Assembly (NCBI RefSeq): GCF_000275845.1
Contig: NW_006766914.1
Coordinates: 1 to 40,254 of the forward strand
DNA length: 40,254 nt
Direction of reading: 5' to 3'
Source of the DNA: Dichomitus squalens LYAD-421 SS1
Lineage: Eukaryota > Basidiomycota > Agaricomycetes > Polyporales > Polyporaceae
Shown: positions 1-10,446 of the stretch, in pieces
Layout of the letters: every line of letters starts with the position of its first letter
How positions within the stretch are numbered: position 1 is the first letter of the stretch
Made by a program: the position numbers and the translations under genes
The notes under the pieces: model-generated
Databases searched by the model: none
Told to the model about the DNA's origin: nothing
The model's input: only the letters and a program-made list of their open reading frames with translations

Positions 1-294
1 ATCGACGAGAAGATCAAGTCTGAGGTTCCCTGCCTCAGACCCCCTACTATTTATACAATTACAACGGTGCACAGACCAGGTACCTATTTGTCCCTGCTTG
101 GTCAGAGTCTGCTGACTCGTGTCCTGTCTCCTGACCTGTCACATGGTGTCCTCATGACTAACACCTGAGTCATGCCAAGTCCGGACTCCTGCTCATGAGT
201 AAGCGCCCCCTGCTGGCATGTAGGTCACCTGTCCGTGAGTGAAGATGGGCGCTCCCGGACCCCTCAAGGCCCTGGGTTCGATCCTGTCTCCTCC
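1..294. other. Non-coding stretch with a tRNA-like B-box motif, possible retroelement remnant
   Basis: No open coding frame is recognisable here. Positions 275-285 read like a pol III B box (GGTTCGATCCT), and the sequence onward to 294 resembles a tRNA 3' end finishing in CCA. About 60 bases upstream (from about 215) lies TGGCATGTAGG, an imperfect A-box-like string. Together these could be a tRNA-derived SINE fragment. Read on the minus strand, the same bases could be the primer-binding site of an LTR element (TGG followed by the complement of a tRNA 3' end). No clover leaf can be folded: the T-stem 5' arm does not pair. The stretch sits just before the point where copy A becomes alignable to its paralogues, so it may be what removed the 5' half of that gene. 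The call is weak. Confidence 0.3.
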
Positions 295-417
295 ACTTTC
301 CGATACGAGTTGTCCGTGGTCGAGGTGAGCGTCTGTCCTGGTTCACATGACCCCCAGGTCACGTGGCACGAGAAAACTGTGACACATGTCTCGCGTGACT
401 ACTGACTTCCGTCTTAG

Positions 418-1119
418 TCACCATACTCTCCCGAGTATGTCTCATCATTGCGGACATTTTGTTAATCATCATTACTTGGGTAAGGTTGTATAGGCGTCGT
501 ATCTTCTCGGAGACGTCCAACCCCTTGACATTTGAGAGGGTTCTCATCCAAAATGGTGAGTGACCTTCCTGTCGATAGTCGGACTAGGCTGATACCCATT
601 TTGATAGGCACGCTGTATTTCATGTTAGTATTTCATTGATCATCGCAAATGACACCTGTTTGAATCGTCATCCAGCATACTTCTTGTGATGAACGCCCTC
701 CATCTGTCCTTTTCCCTAGCAGCCGTGAGTTACACTCGACATCTCTCAGACGCGAGCGTACCGACTACAACGTGCACACAGATCTCAGGCAACAACGGAT
801 ACAGCGACGTCACCGCATTCACCCCCATGTAACCCAACCTCCAAGTCGCGTATCTGGTTAATGTCCATCGGCTGACAGCTATCTCTTCACTATCAGGGTT
901 ACTAGTATTCTCGTCTCGAGGTTCCTACTAGATCTGCAAAGGGCCAAGCATGAATCTCAGCATTTCAACGCAGACCGGTCTGCACTCGTTTCTGCCAGCA
1001 ACGCAGGTTCTGCGTCCGTCGGCTTCGCAAGCAGAGTGGTGGCCTCCATAGGTGAAGCATTGGCCGGTGATATGGACGTTGGAAGCCCTGAGACCGACGC
1101 GTCGAACGGCGTGGAGTAA
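418..1119 (+). pseudogene. DUF6533-type membrane protein copy A, 5' half missing
   Basis: Only the 3' half of the gene is present. Exon 9 starts at 418 after an acceptor TTAG (TILSRVCLI...) and runs to the donor after ATCCAAAATG. It is followed by the short GTLYF exon, the ILLVMNALHLSF exon, the ISGNNGYSDVTAFTP exon and a last exon (VTSILVSRFLLDLQ...) ending with TAA at 1117-1119. All junctions and frames match copies B and C, so these exons are undamaged. No N-terminal exons (FYIYDC, NRYxAL, LPPAVFS) can be found between 1 and 417, and the expected 2-nt exon upstream of 418 is not clear. Either the 5' half was lost, probably with the sequence at 1-294, or it lies left of the window behind an insertion. 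I call it a truncated pseudogene; expression from a new promoter cannot be excluded. Confidence 0.7.
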
Positions 1120-1269
1120 AGCCCATTAAAATCGGAGTGCAACGTCGAATAAAAGTAGCCTAAATGTGCTGTACGAGTCTTATGGAGTATTTCCGAAGAT
1201 ACAATTACGAGGGCATTGTGGAACAACGTGCAAAGCAGGCATATGAGGACGTCAGAATCCCGAGCAGGA

Positions 1270-1740
1270 CGGCACCATGAATGGGATGCTCTAGATACCG
1301 CTTGTCGATAGACGGTGCCTAACCTAGCGGCGAATTCAGGAAGGATTTAGAGGGGGGAGGGCGAGGTGACGTACTCGGTCATGGCGAACAGGTAAGGGTG
1401 CGCAAAAGCATGCGGCTTCTACACGGTTGTCTTCTCGACGTTTTCATACGAGGGTCCATCAGTAAGGTCGAAAGGCTCCAATCTAGCGTTCTGGTGGGGG
1501 CTCCACGGCGGACTCTGACACCACTGCAAGCCGTGACCAGTCGAAGACACGGAACGACGACCATGTGGCCAAAGTCGCGCTTGCATGATGGAGAGGTCAA
1601 CTTGAAGCCGTATGAGAGCACAAAGTTAAGGATCGTTCCGGTATTCGCGACTGAGGGTCGCCGACGGCGTAATGTGCTTTTTAGATATCGAGTGGGCGCA
1701 CCTGTCCAGACCATGCAAGCCTGCCACCCGTGACGACGTG
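1270..1740 (-). pseudogene. Decayed fragment of RFC3 (last three exons)
   Basis: On the minus strand, an acceptor TTAG at 1319 is followed from 1318 by codons reading H-R-L-S-T-S-G and then a stop. The real RFC3 last exon starts H-R-L-S-T-G-G after the same GGTTAG acceptor (7585 region). Further into the relic (about 1475 down to 1374) the frame reads DLTDGPSYENVEK, a stop, KPHAFAHPYLFAMTE, then GTACGT. It aligns with RFC3 [12 protein letters not shown]...[16 protein letters not shown] and its donor. Between about 1740 and 1500, WQACMVWTGAP...TGTILNFVL parallels [15 protein letters not shown]...IETIVNSML. In-frame stops and indels show it is dead. It stands tail-to-tail with copy A as living RFC3 does with copy C. 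Further decay beyond 1740 is likely but not alignable by eye. Confidence 0.75.
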
Positions 1741-2734
1741 GATTTGGCATGCAGAACATCTGAAGGTGTCTCCGATACGTTCGCGAAGACTAGAGCGGAA
1801 ACGTCGCGGGCATCCTTCTTGCGGGATAGGTGGGCCGAGAAGGGGTACGCAGCCTAGACACCGGGAATGCAGAAAGATTCATGCGTTCGGTCAACTAATG
1901 TGTAGCAACATGACCGAGGAGGGAAGAAAGCAATCGGCGCGTCCACAATATTATTATCATTATATGGTGATACCCATCCCAGCCAGCACGCTGGGCGCTC
2001 CTGGTAGCTGCTTTTGCTCCCGCTGACTTGCCTATCGATTTGGGTAAATCACCTGTTAATCGCACTCTGCCATGGCTCCTATCTGCCGTTTTGCACACCT
2101 TTGCATCCCATCTTTTTCATGGCTACGCACACAAGGCTAGTGACTCAATGGACAGTAATGAGCTAGGCAAACCTAGCCGTGTACCTTGGCACGCGCGCTT
2201 ACAGCTACCTTCTGTGTCATCCTTGCGCCTGTAGTGCGAAGACATCTGTCAAACCTAGCCTGCATAAGTTCGTATACATTTTCAAAAGCGCTGCGGTACT
2301 GACCAATTCATTAGATCTCTTCCCTCGGAGTCCCACCGGTCGCACGTATCATGAAGCCACGAGACTCCCATAAACGCGTGAGGATGAAGCTCGTTTCGAA
2401 GATATCATAGAGAGAGAGGATGTGCGAGCTGCGTCAGGATTCGCGTTCACACTTCCCCATCGTGAGTTCTCTTCCGTAGATGGCGTATCTGATTCGGCGG
2501 ATGCAGATGACGTTGATCACAGCATTCTCATAGCCTCGCCATAATTTTTGATCGGCCTCTATGCTAACGGGTACGGAGCATTCCTCACAATTTAGTCACC
2601 AATAGCCCTGATGGGACCGTGCCACGGAATCAGACGCCCTCATTGATATATAATCACAGGCGGTCAATAAGCAGATCGCGTCGCCCTGCTCCCGCCGCAG
2701 CAGTCCCTTAGCGAGACTTCGAACCACACCTACA
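1741..2734. other. Intergenic, upstream of DUF6533-type copy B
   Basis: No gene recognised. Several short open frames overlap on both strands without codon or splice support. The left end may contain further decayed RFC3 sequence. The right end is the promoter of copy B. Confidence 0.5.
2647..2653 (+). promoter_or_regulatory. TATA box of DUF6533-type copy B
   Basis: TATATAA lies 82-88 bases upstream of the copy B start codon at 2735. The position is usual for a fungal TATA element with a short leader. Copies E and F carry TATAAAT about 70 bases before their start codons. Confidence 0.5.
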
Positions 2735-4448
2735 ATGTCTACCTACGATCCTACCCTCGTGAAGACGGTGTATGAGTTGTATGTCCTTCGAGCAGCCTTA
2801 CGTCGTGACCGACGGCTCATCCTACTTGCTCCATCCTTCTAGCTTCGTCGGGAATTACTGTAGCATAACGAGCAACGGTGAGTGTCTTCCTTAACCTCTG
2901 ACACGAGTCGCGACCTAACTAGTCTCCTGTCACTTTAGTGTTCTACATCTATGACTGTCTCCTCACTCTGGACGACGAGGTGGAGTTCTTCTGGAAGAGA
3001 CCATTTACCGGCGCGACGGCGCTCTTCCTGTTCAACCGCTACCTGGCCCTCGCGGACGTGCTCACTCTATTCTTCTCATGGTCTGGCCAAAATGCATGGT
3101 ATAGTGATGCTGCTGCATGGTACAACAATGATCGGGTACGCATGTTCTTTATGTCCGCTTAGTCATGGTCCATACTGATGGGCTATACTATAGAGGTATC
3201 GTCGAATCCACCCAATACATAGTCCTCTATATAGTGCTCAACGGTGTTGTTGGAAAGCTGTGCGATTGATGAACGAATAACGCTAGCAATTGTCTACCTT
3301 CAATTACTGCCTCCTGCAGGTATGTCTTATACCTCTGGCTAGAGCCGCATCTCATAGCCCTCCTTTGCAGTGTTCTCTTGTTTGCGTGCATTTGCACTGA
3401 GCAAGAGCTGGCCTCTGGCAATGCTTGTCCTTGTGCTTGCCTTAGTGCCTTATGGGGTCAACATGGTAGGTTCTCATCTTATCACAGCCTAGCAAAGGAT
3501 GACAACACCATCTAGGCAGACTACAGCTATAATGTAACAGGTGTTCCAGATAGTATCTTTGGCTGTGCACTCAGTGACACTGAGCCAATGCATATATCTA
3601 TAATGTAAGCCTATCAAACTGCCTGAGTTGGACCGTCACTAAACCTCAATCAATAGTTGTCGGTGTTTTGAATGTTTTTGTGATGCGGTCATATATATTC
3701 ATCATCATCCTATATGGCAGTCACAATCCTTTCACGCACATGTCTGATTGTTCAAGATGCTATCTTGCTCATAATTACCTGGGCAAGGCTATATAGAAGA
3801 CATGTCTTTGGTGGTATATTGAGGCACCTTACATTTGAGAGTGTTCTCCTGCAAGATGGTGAGTCAATGCACAACTGGCCAGGACTTGGACAATTGGATT
3901 CTCATGAAGTGTCTCTCCCCTAGGCACCCTCTACTTCATGTACAGATCATGATCTAATCATGCACTGGCATCTTATTGAACTGCTCTCCAGTGTACTACT
4001 AGCCCTCAACATCCTTCATATCTCTTTATCCCTAGCATCAGTAAGCTGCTATTGATCTTACTCAGATTGAGGATGTAACACATGGTGGATAGTTCTCAAC
4101 AGACCCTGGATACAGTGATGTTGCAACATTCACACCTCTGTAAGCTATGTTGTTCTGCTTATAGTGATTGTCAATTTAGATCTACTAATCTCAAATGGAT
4201 GATGTAGGGTCACCAGCATCCTTATCTCAAGATTCCTCCTTGATCTGCAAAAGGCCAAGCATAGCTCTCACAATTTGCATGGAGATCAGTCCACATTTAA
4301 CTCTGGCAGCAGATCAGAGGTTGCATCTGTAAGCTTTGCAAGCAGGGTTGTGGGGTCATTGGATGAAACATTGTCTATAAATATATGGAATGAGAGGTCA
4401 GAAGCTGAACCATCTGACTCTATGGAGCTCACTTCAGTAGACAGTTGA
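2735..4448 (+). CDS. DUF6533-type multi-pass membrane protein, copy B (13 exons, 338 aa)
   Basis: Function unknown. The family (fungal DUF6533) is assigned from the N-terminal block NYC...FYIYDCLLTLDDEVEFFW...LFNRYLAL. Model: 2735-2778, 2843-2877, 2939-3135, 3194-3195, 3258-3319, 3371-3465, 3516-3604, 3657-3658, 3721-3858, 3924-3939, 3992-4040, 4093-4139, 4208-4448. The sum is 1017 nt with no internal stop. Exons 4 and 8 are 2 nt each; skipping either breaks the frame. Exons 5-12 have exactly the lengths of copy C. About seven hydrophobic segments suggest a plasma or internal membrane protein, followed by a tail with FASRVVGSLDETL. From about 3240 to 4509 CpG is almost absent, yet the frame is intact. 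The donor of the last 2-nt exon (GTCGGT) is weak, so splicing there may be inefficient. Promoter: TATA at 2647. Confidence 0.8.
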
Positions 4449-4509
4449 GTATAAAGCAGCTCCTTGTATATTGTATTGTGCTATAGGCTTCACTGGCACA
4501 TTTTTTCAA
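3737..4509. other. CpG-free tract covering the 3' part of copy B
   Basis: Reading every base, the last CpG before the tract is at 3735-3736 and the next is at 4510-4511, so 773 bases contain none. TG and CA are abundant instead. The homologous part of copy C (6614-7350) and the 5' exons of copy B (2735-3135) have many CpGs. Between 3421 and 3736 there are only four. Loss of CpG with gain of TpG/CpA is the classic product of deamination of methylated cytosine. The right boundary is sharp: CpG-rich sequence resumes within 150 bases of the copy B stop codon. Confidence 0.9.
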
Positions 4510-5653
4510 CGCAAAGTCAAAATGGCATCACTACACCAGTGCAAGGCGGCTTGCCGTACATTTGGCAGAGTGCCAGCAGAGCAACTACAGAGACTAGAGT
4601 TTGTATCTCAGATAGATTGCTGAAACTATCTTGGAGTTGGATTGACCGAGAGAACGACTGTATCTTCGCCTCCGACTGCCAGCTCATCGGACTCGGACCT
4701 CAAGCGCTCAGCGCTCTCTGTGCGACCGCGGGTACCGGGCGCTTGGTCGCAGATACTGCTTTGCTCTCGCCATCGGCCGGTGGACTCCGTCAGGCTATCT
4801 CTTCATCGTCTTTACCAACAAAACAAAGCGTGCTTGGCCCACACGGCTTTGTTAAACTCTTTAGTTTGCGCTCCGAAAGAAGGATATACCAGCCTGACGC
4901 AAGCCCGCTCTGCTCAATGCTCCTGCGGCAGCGTTTCGAGCTTGCAAATCTCGCTCACCCGGTGCCATCGAAAGTTCTACGGGATCATCACCGAGAAGTC
5001 TGCATTTGACACAGACTCGCATCGCACAGGCACCGTGTGAGGGAACTCGACAGACTGCGCCAAATCTTTATGTCCGAGTCTTCGTAACGCAACCGAAGAT
5101 ACGACATTTGCAAATGCGGACAAGACGCGCTGTGTAGGCGATGAGTCGCCACAATCACGAGCAAGATGACCTGGACAGCGGGCAGCTGCGCGCCCCTGGC
5201 CGACCTATCCGCGTTCGATCAGAGCATGACCACTATTCGCGTGAGTCTATCACCTTCTGCTCTGTGCCCAGGGCTGACAGTTCCCTCTGGGGTGCGGCAC
5301 GCTTCGCGAGCTGGCAGCGCGCACGGGTTGCTACGTTTTGCCAAAGGACCGTTGGACGTATGCAGATGAGCGTCGCCGTGGTGCCATCTGACGCCGAGGA
5401 TATTGCAAGCTTACGACACATTTGGAAACGTTCTTTCGTGCTAACGACTTTAGGAGACGATCCGCGAGGCGATATAATAGGGCACATGAGCCCTACGCCA
5501 CTTCTTAGAAATTCAAATCTTCTACTTTCGCCGGCACTTCGTCCGGATTCCGTAGGCTTGGCCTTCACTAGTCGGCGTCGCCGCGCTGCATCCGTCTGAG
5601 CTTTTGCATCTGATACCTCCAGTCTTCCACACCACTGCACTCAACTATCTGCG
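4449..5653. other. Intergenic between DUF6533-type copies B and C
   Basis: No gene recognised. Open frames of 132-181 codons (about 4464-5040) and 135-152 codons (about 5141-5640) overlap on different frames and strands. They lack splice-site or family support, so I treat them as chance products of a CpG-rich stretch. The right part is the promoter of copy C; a TATAAT at 5473-5478 lies about 175 bases before the start codon and is a weak candidate. Confidence 0.5.
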
Positions 5654-7350
5654 ATGTCTTACGACCCTACCACCGTTGAACTCTTCCACGAATTGTACGT
5701 ACCTCAGGATTGTTTGCCACCGTAGTCGATATGACCGATCAACCAATGACTAATCCGCCTCCCATGGGTTTTATTGAAGCCTTGTCTCGGATTACTGCCT
5801 CGTCGCAGCCAATAGTAAACCCCATATCTCGCTTGAAGTCAACAACTCCCAAAGCTGATCGACTGCATGCAATATAGTTTTCTACATCTACGACTGCCTC
5901 ATCACCCTCGACATCGAGGTGGAGTATTTTTGGAAGGGGCCGTTCACGGGGGCGAAAGCCCTCTTCCTGGCGAATCGATATGTAGCCTTTGTCAACGTCA
6001 TCGTCAACTACTTCCAACTGATACAGTTCAAAAGCGATAAGGTACGACCTCTCGAATCTGCGTGCGTTGACGAACCCTACTAACGTGTAACGCTCTAGAG
6101 GTACCATTGACCATGGCTGCATCCTACAACCAGTTCACTGATTGTGAACAGCTGCGCGCTGTATCAGAGAGCAGGACTGGCACTCGTCTACCTCCAGTTT
6201 CTGCCCCCAGCAGGTACGCGTGTGGTCGCCGCCCTGGACTGGAGCGTTCCTCGTGCTGATCTTTCGGTATAGTCTTCTCCAGCCTGCGTGCATATGCTCT
6301 GAGCAAGAATTGGCCCCTGGCGCTCTTCATCCTCATACTCTCCTTGGTCCCTTACGGAGTCAACATGGTACGCTCGTTTCGTGGATCGGCGACGTGATGT
6401 AGGTTGACGGTGCTCTGTAGGCCGACTACGGCTACGGACTCACGGGATTCGTTGACCCCGTGTTCGGTTGCCTGAACACTGATGTGGAACCGTTGAACAT
6501 TTCTATCATGTAAGCTCATCCGATACTCATCTCCGGATACAGACTAATTGTCGCCTTCCAGGTGTAAGTGCCTTGCGTGGACGCGCATAGTGCGAAGCTT
6601 ATCCTTGAGCCAGTCACCATACTCGCCAGAACGTGCCTGATCACTTCAGACGTCCTGTTGATCATCATTACCTGGATCAGGCTATATCGGCGGCATATCT
6701 TTGCTGCAGTATCCAGGTCGTTGACGTTCGAGAGAGTACTCATTCAAAATGGTGAGTCTATGTTCTTAAGTTGTCAGACCACGCTGAGCCCTATCCTGTT
6801 CCTTCCGGATAGGCACCCTCTACTTCATGTGCGCAAGTTCATTATAAGCCGTATCCAATCGTTCGCTAAATCGCTGTCTAGCATACTCCTGGTAATGAAC
6901 GTCCTCCATCTGTCTTTCTCCATGGCATCTGTGAGCTTCGCGTGATGTCTCTAGAGCGCAAGACTACGACTTAATTGACACCCGACAGATTTCCGGCAAT
7001 GGCGGTTATAGCGCCGTCACGGCATTCACCCCTGTGTGAGCCAAACAACTCCTAGCCCAAGTATCTCAATTCACATTTCCATACGCATGTCCAGCGTCAC
7101 CAGTACCCTCGTGTCGAGGTTCCTCCTCGATCTCCAAAGGGCGAAACACAAACCTCAACATCTCGACATAGACCAGTCTACGTTCATCTTCACGGAGAGC
7201 TCTGGGCTTGCGTCTATGAACTTCGCAAGCCGAGTAATGGGCTCCATAGGCGAGACGTTGGCCGGTGATACGGAGGTCGACGCCTTCGAAATCGACGCGC
7301 TGAAAGACATGGAGCTGAGTCAGGTGGGGCAGTCAGCTGAAAGGAAGTAG
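5654..7350 (+). CDS. DUF6533-type multi-pass membrane protein, copy C (13 exons, 331 aa)
   Basis: Closest relative of copies A and B (start M-S-Y-D-P-T). Model: 5654-5694, 5780-5814, 5878-6041, 6099-6100, 6152-6213, 6273-6367, 6421-6509, 6562-6563, 6614-6751, 6813-6828, 6882-6930, 6989-7035, 7095-7350. The sum is 996 nt. The fourth exon (AG) completes Ser before a conserved Cys (K-S-C-A-L). The eighth (GT) completes Met-Phe before TILARTCLI and has the perfect donor GTAAGT. The intron before the first 2-nt exon carries a textbook TACTAAC branch site (6077-6084 region). Seven hydrophobic segments are visible: FYIYDCLITL; NRYVAFVNVIVNYF; LALVYLQFLPPAVFSSL; WPLALFILILSLVPYGVN; TSDVLLIIITW; FIILLVMNVLHLSF; VTSTLVSRFLL. 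A tail of roughly 70 residues follows, with FASRVMGSIGETL. CpG content is normal, unlike copy B. The gene is tail-to-tail with RFC3, 144 bases apart. Confidence 0.85.
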
Positions 7351-7494
7351 CGACGATAATCCCCTACGTGCGAGTGACGACGGACCCCTGTAGCCGTAAT
7401 ATATCCATGAATTGTATCAATAACGATGTAGAAAGCTAATACACAACGAATACAGCAAATGCAGGATGATATAACGCAATGTGACGACAATACT

Positions 7495-8966
7495 TCACGG
7501 ATCCTTCGCAGACAGCTCGACGGCATGCTTGAACGCACCTAGGAGGGCCGTGAATTGGAGCTTCTCGCTCCCGCCCGTCGACAGTCGGTGCCTAACCCGA
7601 CCGCGCGTTCAGCATGCACAAAAGTGAACAAGCAAGTGGAGAACACGCACTCCGTCGTAGCGAGGAAATCCAGCAGGTATATGCGCGCATGGGGCTTGAA
7701 GTTGATCGTCTCGATGTACTCGTACGCGCCGTTAATCAGGTCTGGCAGCGCCAGCCCGCGATCAATTTTCAAAGCAGAGATCACTGAAAACGACGGTTAG
7801 TCTCGAAGGATGAGGCGCGACACCCATGGAACGCAACCAACAATTGTAAGACGTCGTGAAGTCGTCTTGAAGCATTGAATTGACGATCGTCTCGATGTCT
7901 GCGGGCTGAGGGTTGCCGGTGCAGTTATATATCTCGGCCTCTCCTGTGAGCTCGTACGCAGCGTGACACGCTTGAAGGACGTTCAGCGCGCGACGCATGT
8001 CGCCCTTCGAGAGCTTGAGCAAGGCCTGCTTTCCCTCCGCCGTGATCTTCACCCTACCGCCCCATCAGTATTCGCCGAACTCAGTATGAGCGGCAAGAAA
8101 AGGACTGGAACACTCACCCTTCAGCGTCGATCACATTATTCACTCTCTTCTCGACCTCTGGTATCGGAAGCGGGGAGAACCTGAACCGCGTACAACGGCT
8201 CTGGATGGCGGGGATGATCTTGTTTACGTAGTTGCAGATGATACAGAACCGGACGTTCTTCGTGTACTGCTCGATCACGCGCCGTAGCGCGGACTGCGCG
8301 GCGGTGGTCATCATGTCGGCCTCATCGAGGATGATGAGCTTGTAGCCTTTGGAGAAGAGCGTGCGCGTCTCAGCGAAGTTCTTGATTTGCTCGCGGACGA
8401 CTTCGATGCCACGGTCGTCGGACGCGTTTAGCTAGCATTCAAAGGACGTCGTGGTCGGGGAGAGGAGGATGTGGGATGAGGGTTTGGGATAATATGTGAG
8501 TGTATACATCGCGTACCTCGAGGATCTGCTTCCGGTACTCGGTGCCGTATATTCGCCGCGCGACGGCGAGGATGGTCGATGTCTTTCCTGTGCCAGGCGG
8601 ACCATAGAACAGCAGGTGCGGTAACCTGTTCTTCTCAATGAACTTCTCGACTACCCGAGACGAACCTCCGTCAGCTGCTTCGGTCGCCCACCCCATGGGG
8701 TAGGTACTCACTCGTGCTCGTGATATCGTGGTGGGACACGACGTCGTCCAATGTCACCGGCCGGTACTTCTCCACCCTGAATCTTAGTCAAAAACTGCGG
8801 ACAGAAAGGAGGTGTTTACTCAGCAGACGCACCATGGTAGGTTCTCGAGGTCGTACGGCTCGTCATGCGCTGCGGCTTTGCCCTTCCCTTTGCCCTTTCC
8901 ACTAGCCGGCCAGTTGATGGGCTCATTATCCTCCACACGCATATCCTCGTCGCTGTCCATGATCAT
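7495..8966 (-). CDS. RFC3: Replication factor C subunit 3 (clamp loader small subunit)
   Basis: Small subunit of the RFC clamp loader, which opens PCNA and loads it at primer-template junctions in the nucleus. It corresponds to yeast Rfc3 and human RFC5. Seven coding exons can be joined on the minus strand. The acidic/Lys-rich N-terminus (MIMDSDEDM...GKGKGKGK) leads to [14 protein letters not shown]. Then come Walker A ([12 protein letters not shown]), Walker B (IILDEADMM), the SRC arginine-finger motif ([10 protein letters not shown]), the AAA lid ([15 protein letters not shown]) and the C-terminal collar (...[16 protein letters not shown], stop 7497-7495). Start chosen at 8966; a second in-frame ATG lies at 8960. 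One donor (GTTGGT after TACAATT) is weak but is fixed by frame and homology. It is divergent from ubiquitin-eS31 and convergent with copy C. Confidence 0.95.
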
Positions 8967-10022
<1,056 letters not shown>

Positions 10023-10446
10023 GCGTCTGACCATGCTCTTCTGTGCTTCGAAGCTATGTACCACGCTGTATGCATATGACGAGCTTGTATTATCCATCAC
10101 ATCGTGCAATGCTATGAGAGCGCTGTCCCGCATCAACTATCTGTTTGAACGAGGAACGACCGTGCGTTGTCGTGCACACCGCGATCTCTGCAAAGTTTAT
10201 CTGGAGTGCGTCGGACCGGACGGTTCAGCCAATCGGAGAGCTTGAATCCGAAAATTTGGACGGGCGGATCAGAGGTCGAACACGATTCCTGCGCTGGAGG
10301 ACCGCCTCGGTCAGACAGCCGGTTAGGTCCCTCAGGCGCAGCGACCATGCATCATCTGCCAGCAACGACGTCGTCTCTTTCTTTCTCATATTCACATATT
10401 CAGGGCTGAGCCCGCCCTCCGCTCTCTACCACGGCCTTTGGTTACC
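10023..10446. other. Intergenic, ubiquitin-eS31 3' end and F-box gene promoter
   Basis: No gene recognised. Short open frames on both strands lack support. The interval should hold the 3' untranslated region of ubiquitin-eS31 and the promoter of the F-box gene. Confidence 0.5.

Noticed and set aside
265..297. A tRNA gene ending in CCA
   Set aside because: Only the T-loop and 3' end look tRNA-like. The T stem does not pair and no anticodon or D arms can be placed.
1379..1759. 126-codon minus-strand frame and overlapping plus-strand frames as genes
   Set aside because: The minus-strand sequence here is the decayed RFC3 fragment; the frames are by-products.
2735..4448. Copy B as a pseudogene because of its extreme CpG loss
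   Set aside because: All 13 exons join without a stop, and exon lengths 5-12 equal those of copy C.
4464..5640. Open frames of 132-181 codons between copies B and C
   Set aside because: They start with non-ATG codons or overlap the copy C promoter, occur in several frames at once, and show no domain or splice support.
6099..6213. Reading the sequence from AGGTAC (6099) straight on as one exon in copies B, C and F
   Set aside because: In copies B and C it meets in-frame stops. In copy F it runs on but in a frame that does not give the conserved S-C...L-P-x-A segment. The 2-nt exon followed by an intron ending just before YTGYGC restores the homologous protein in every copy.
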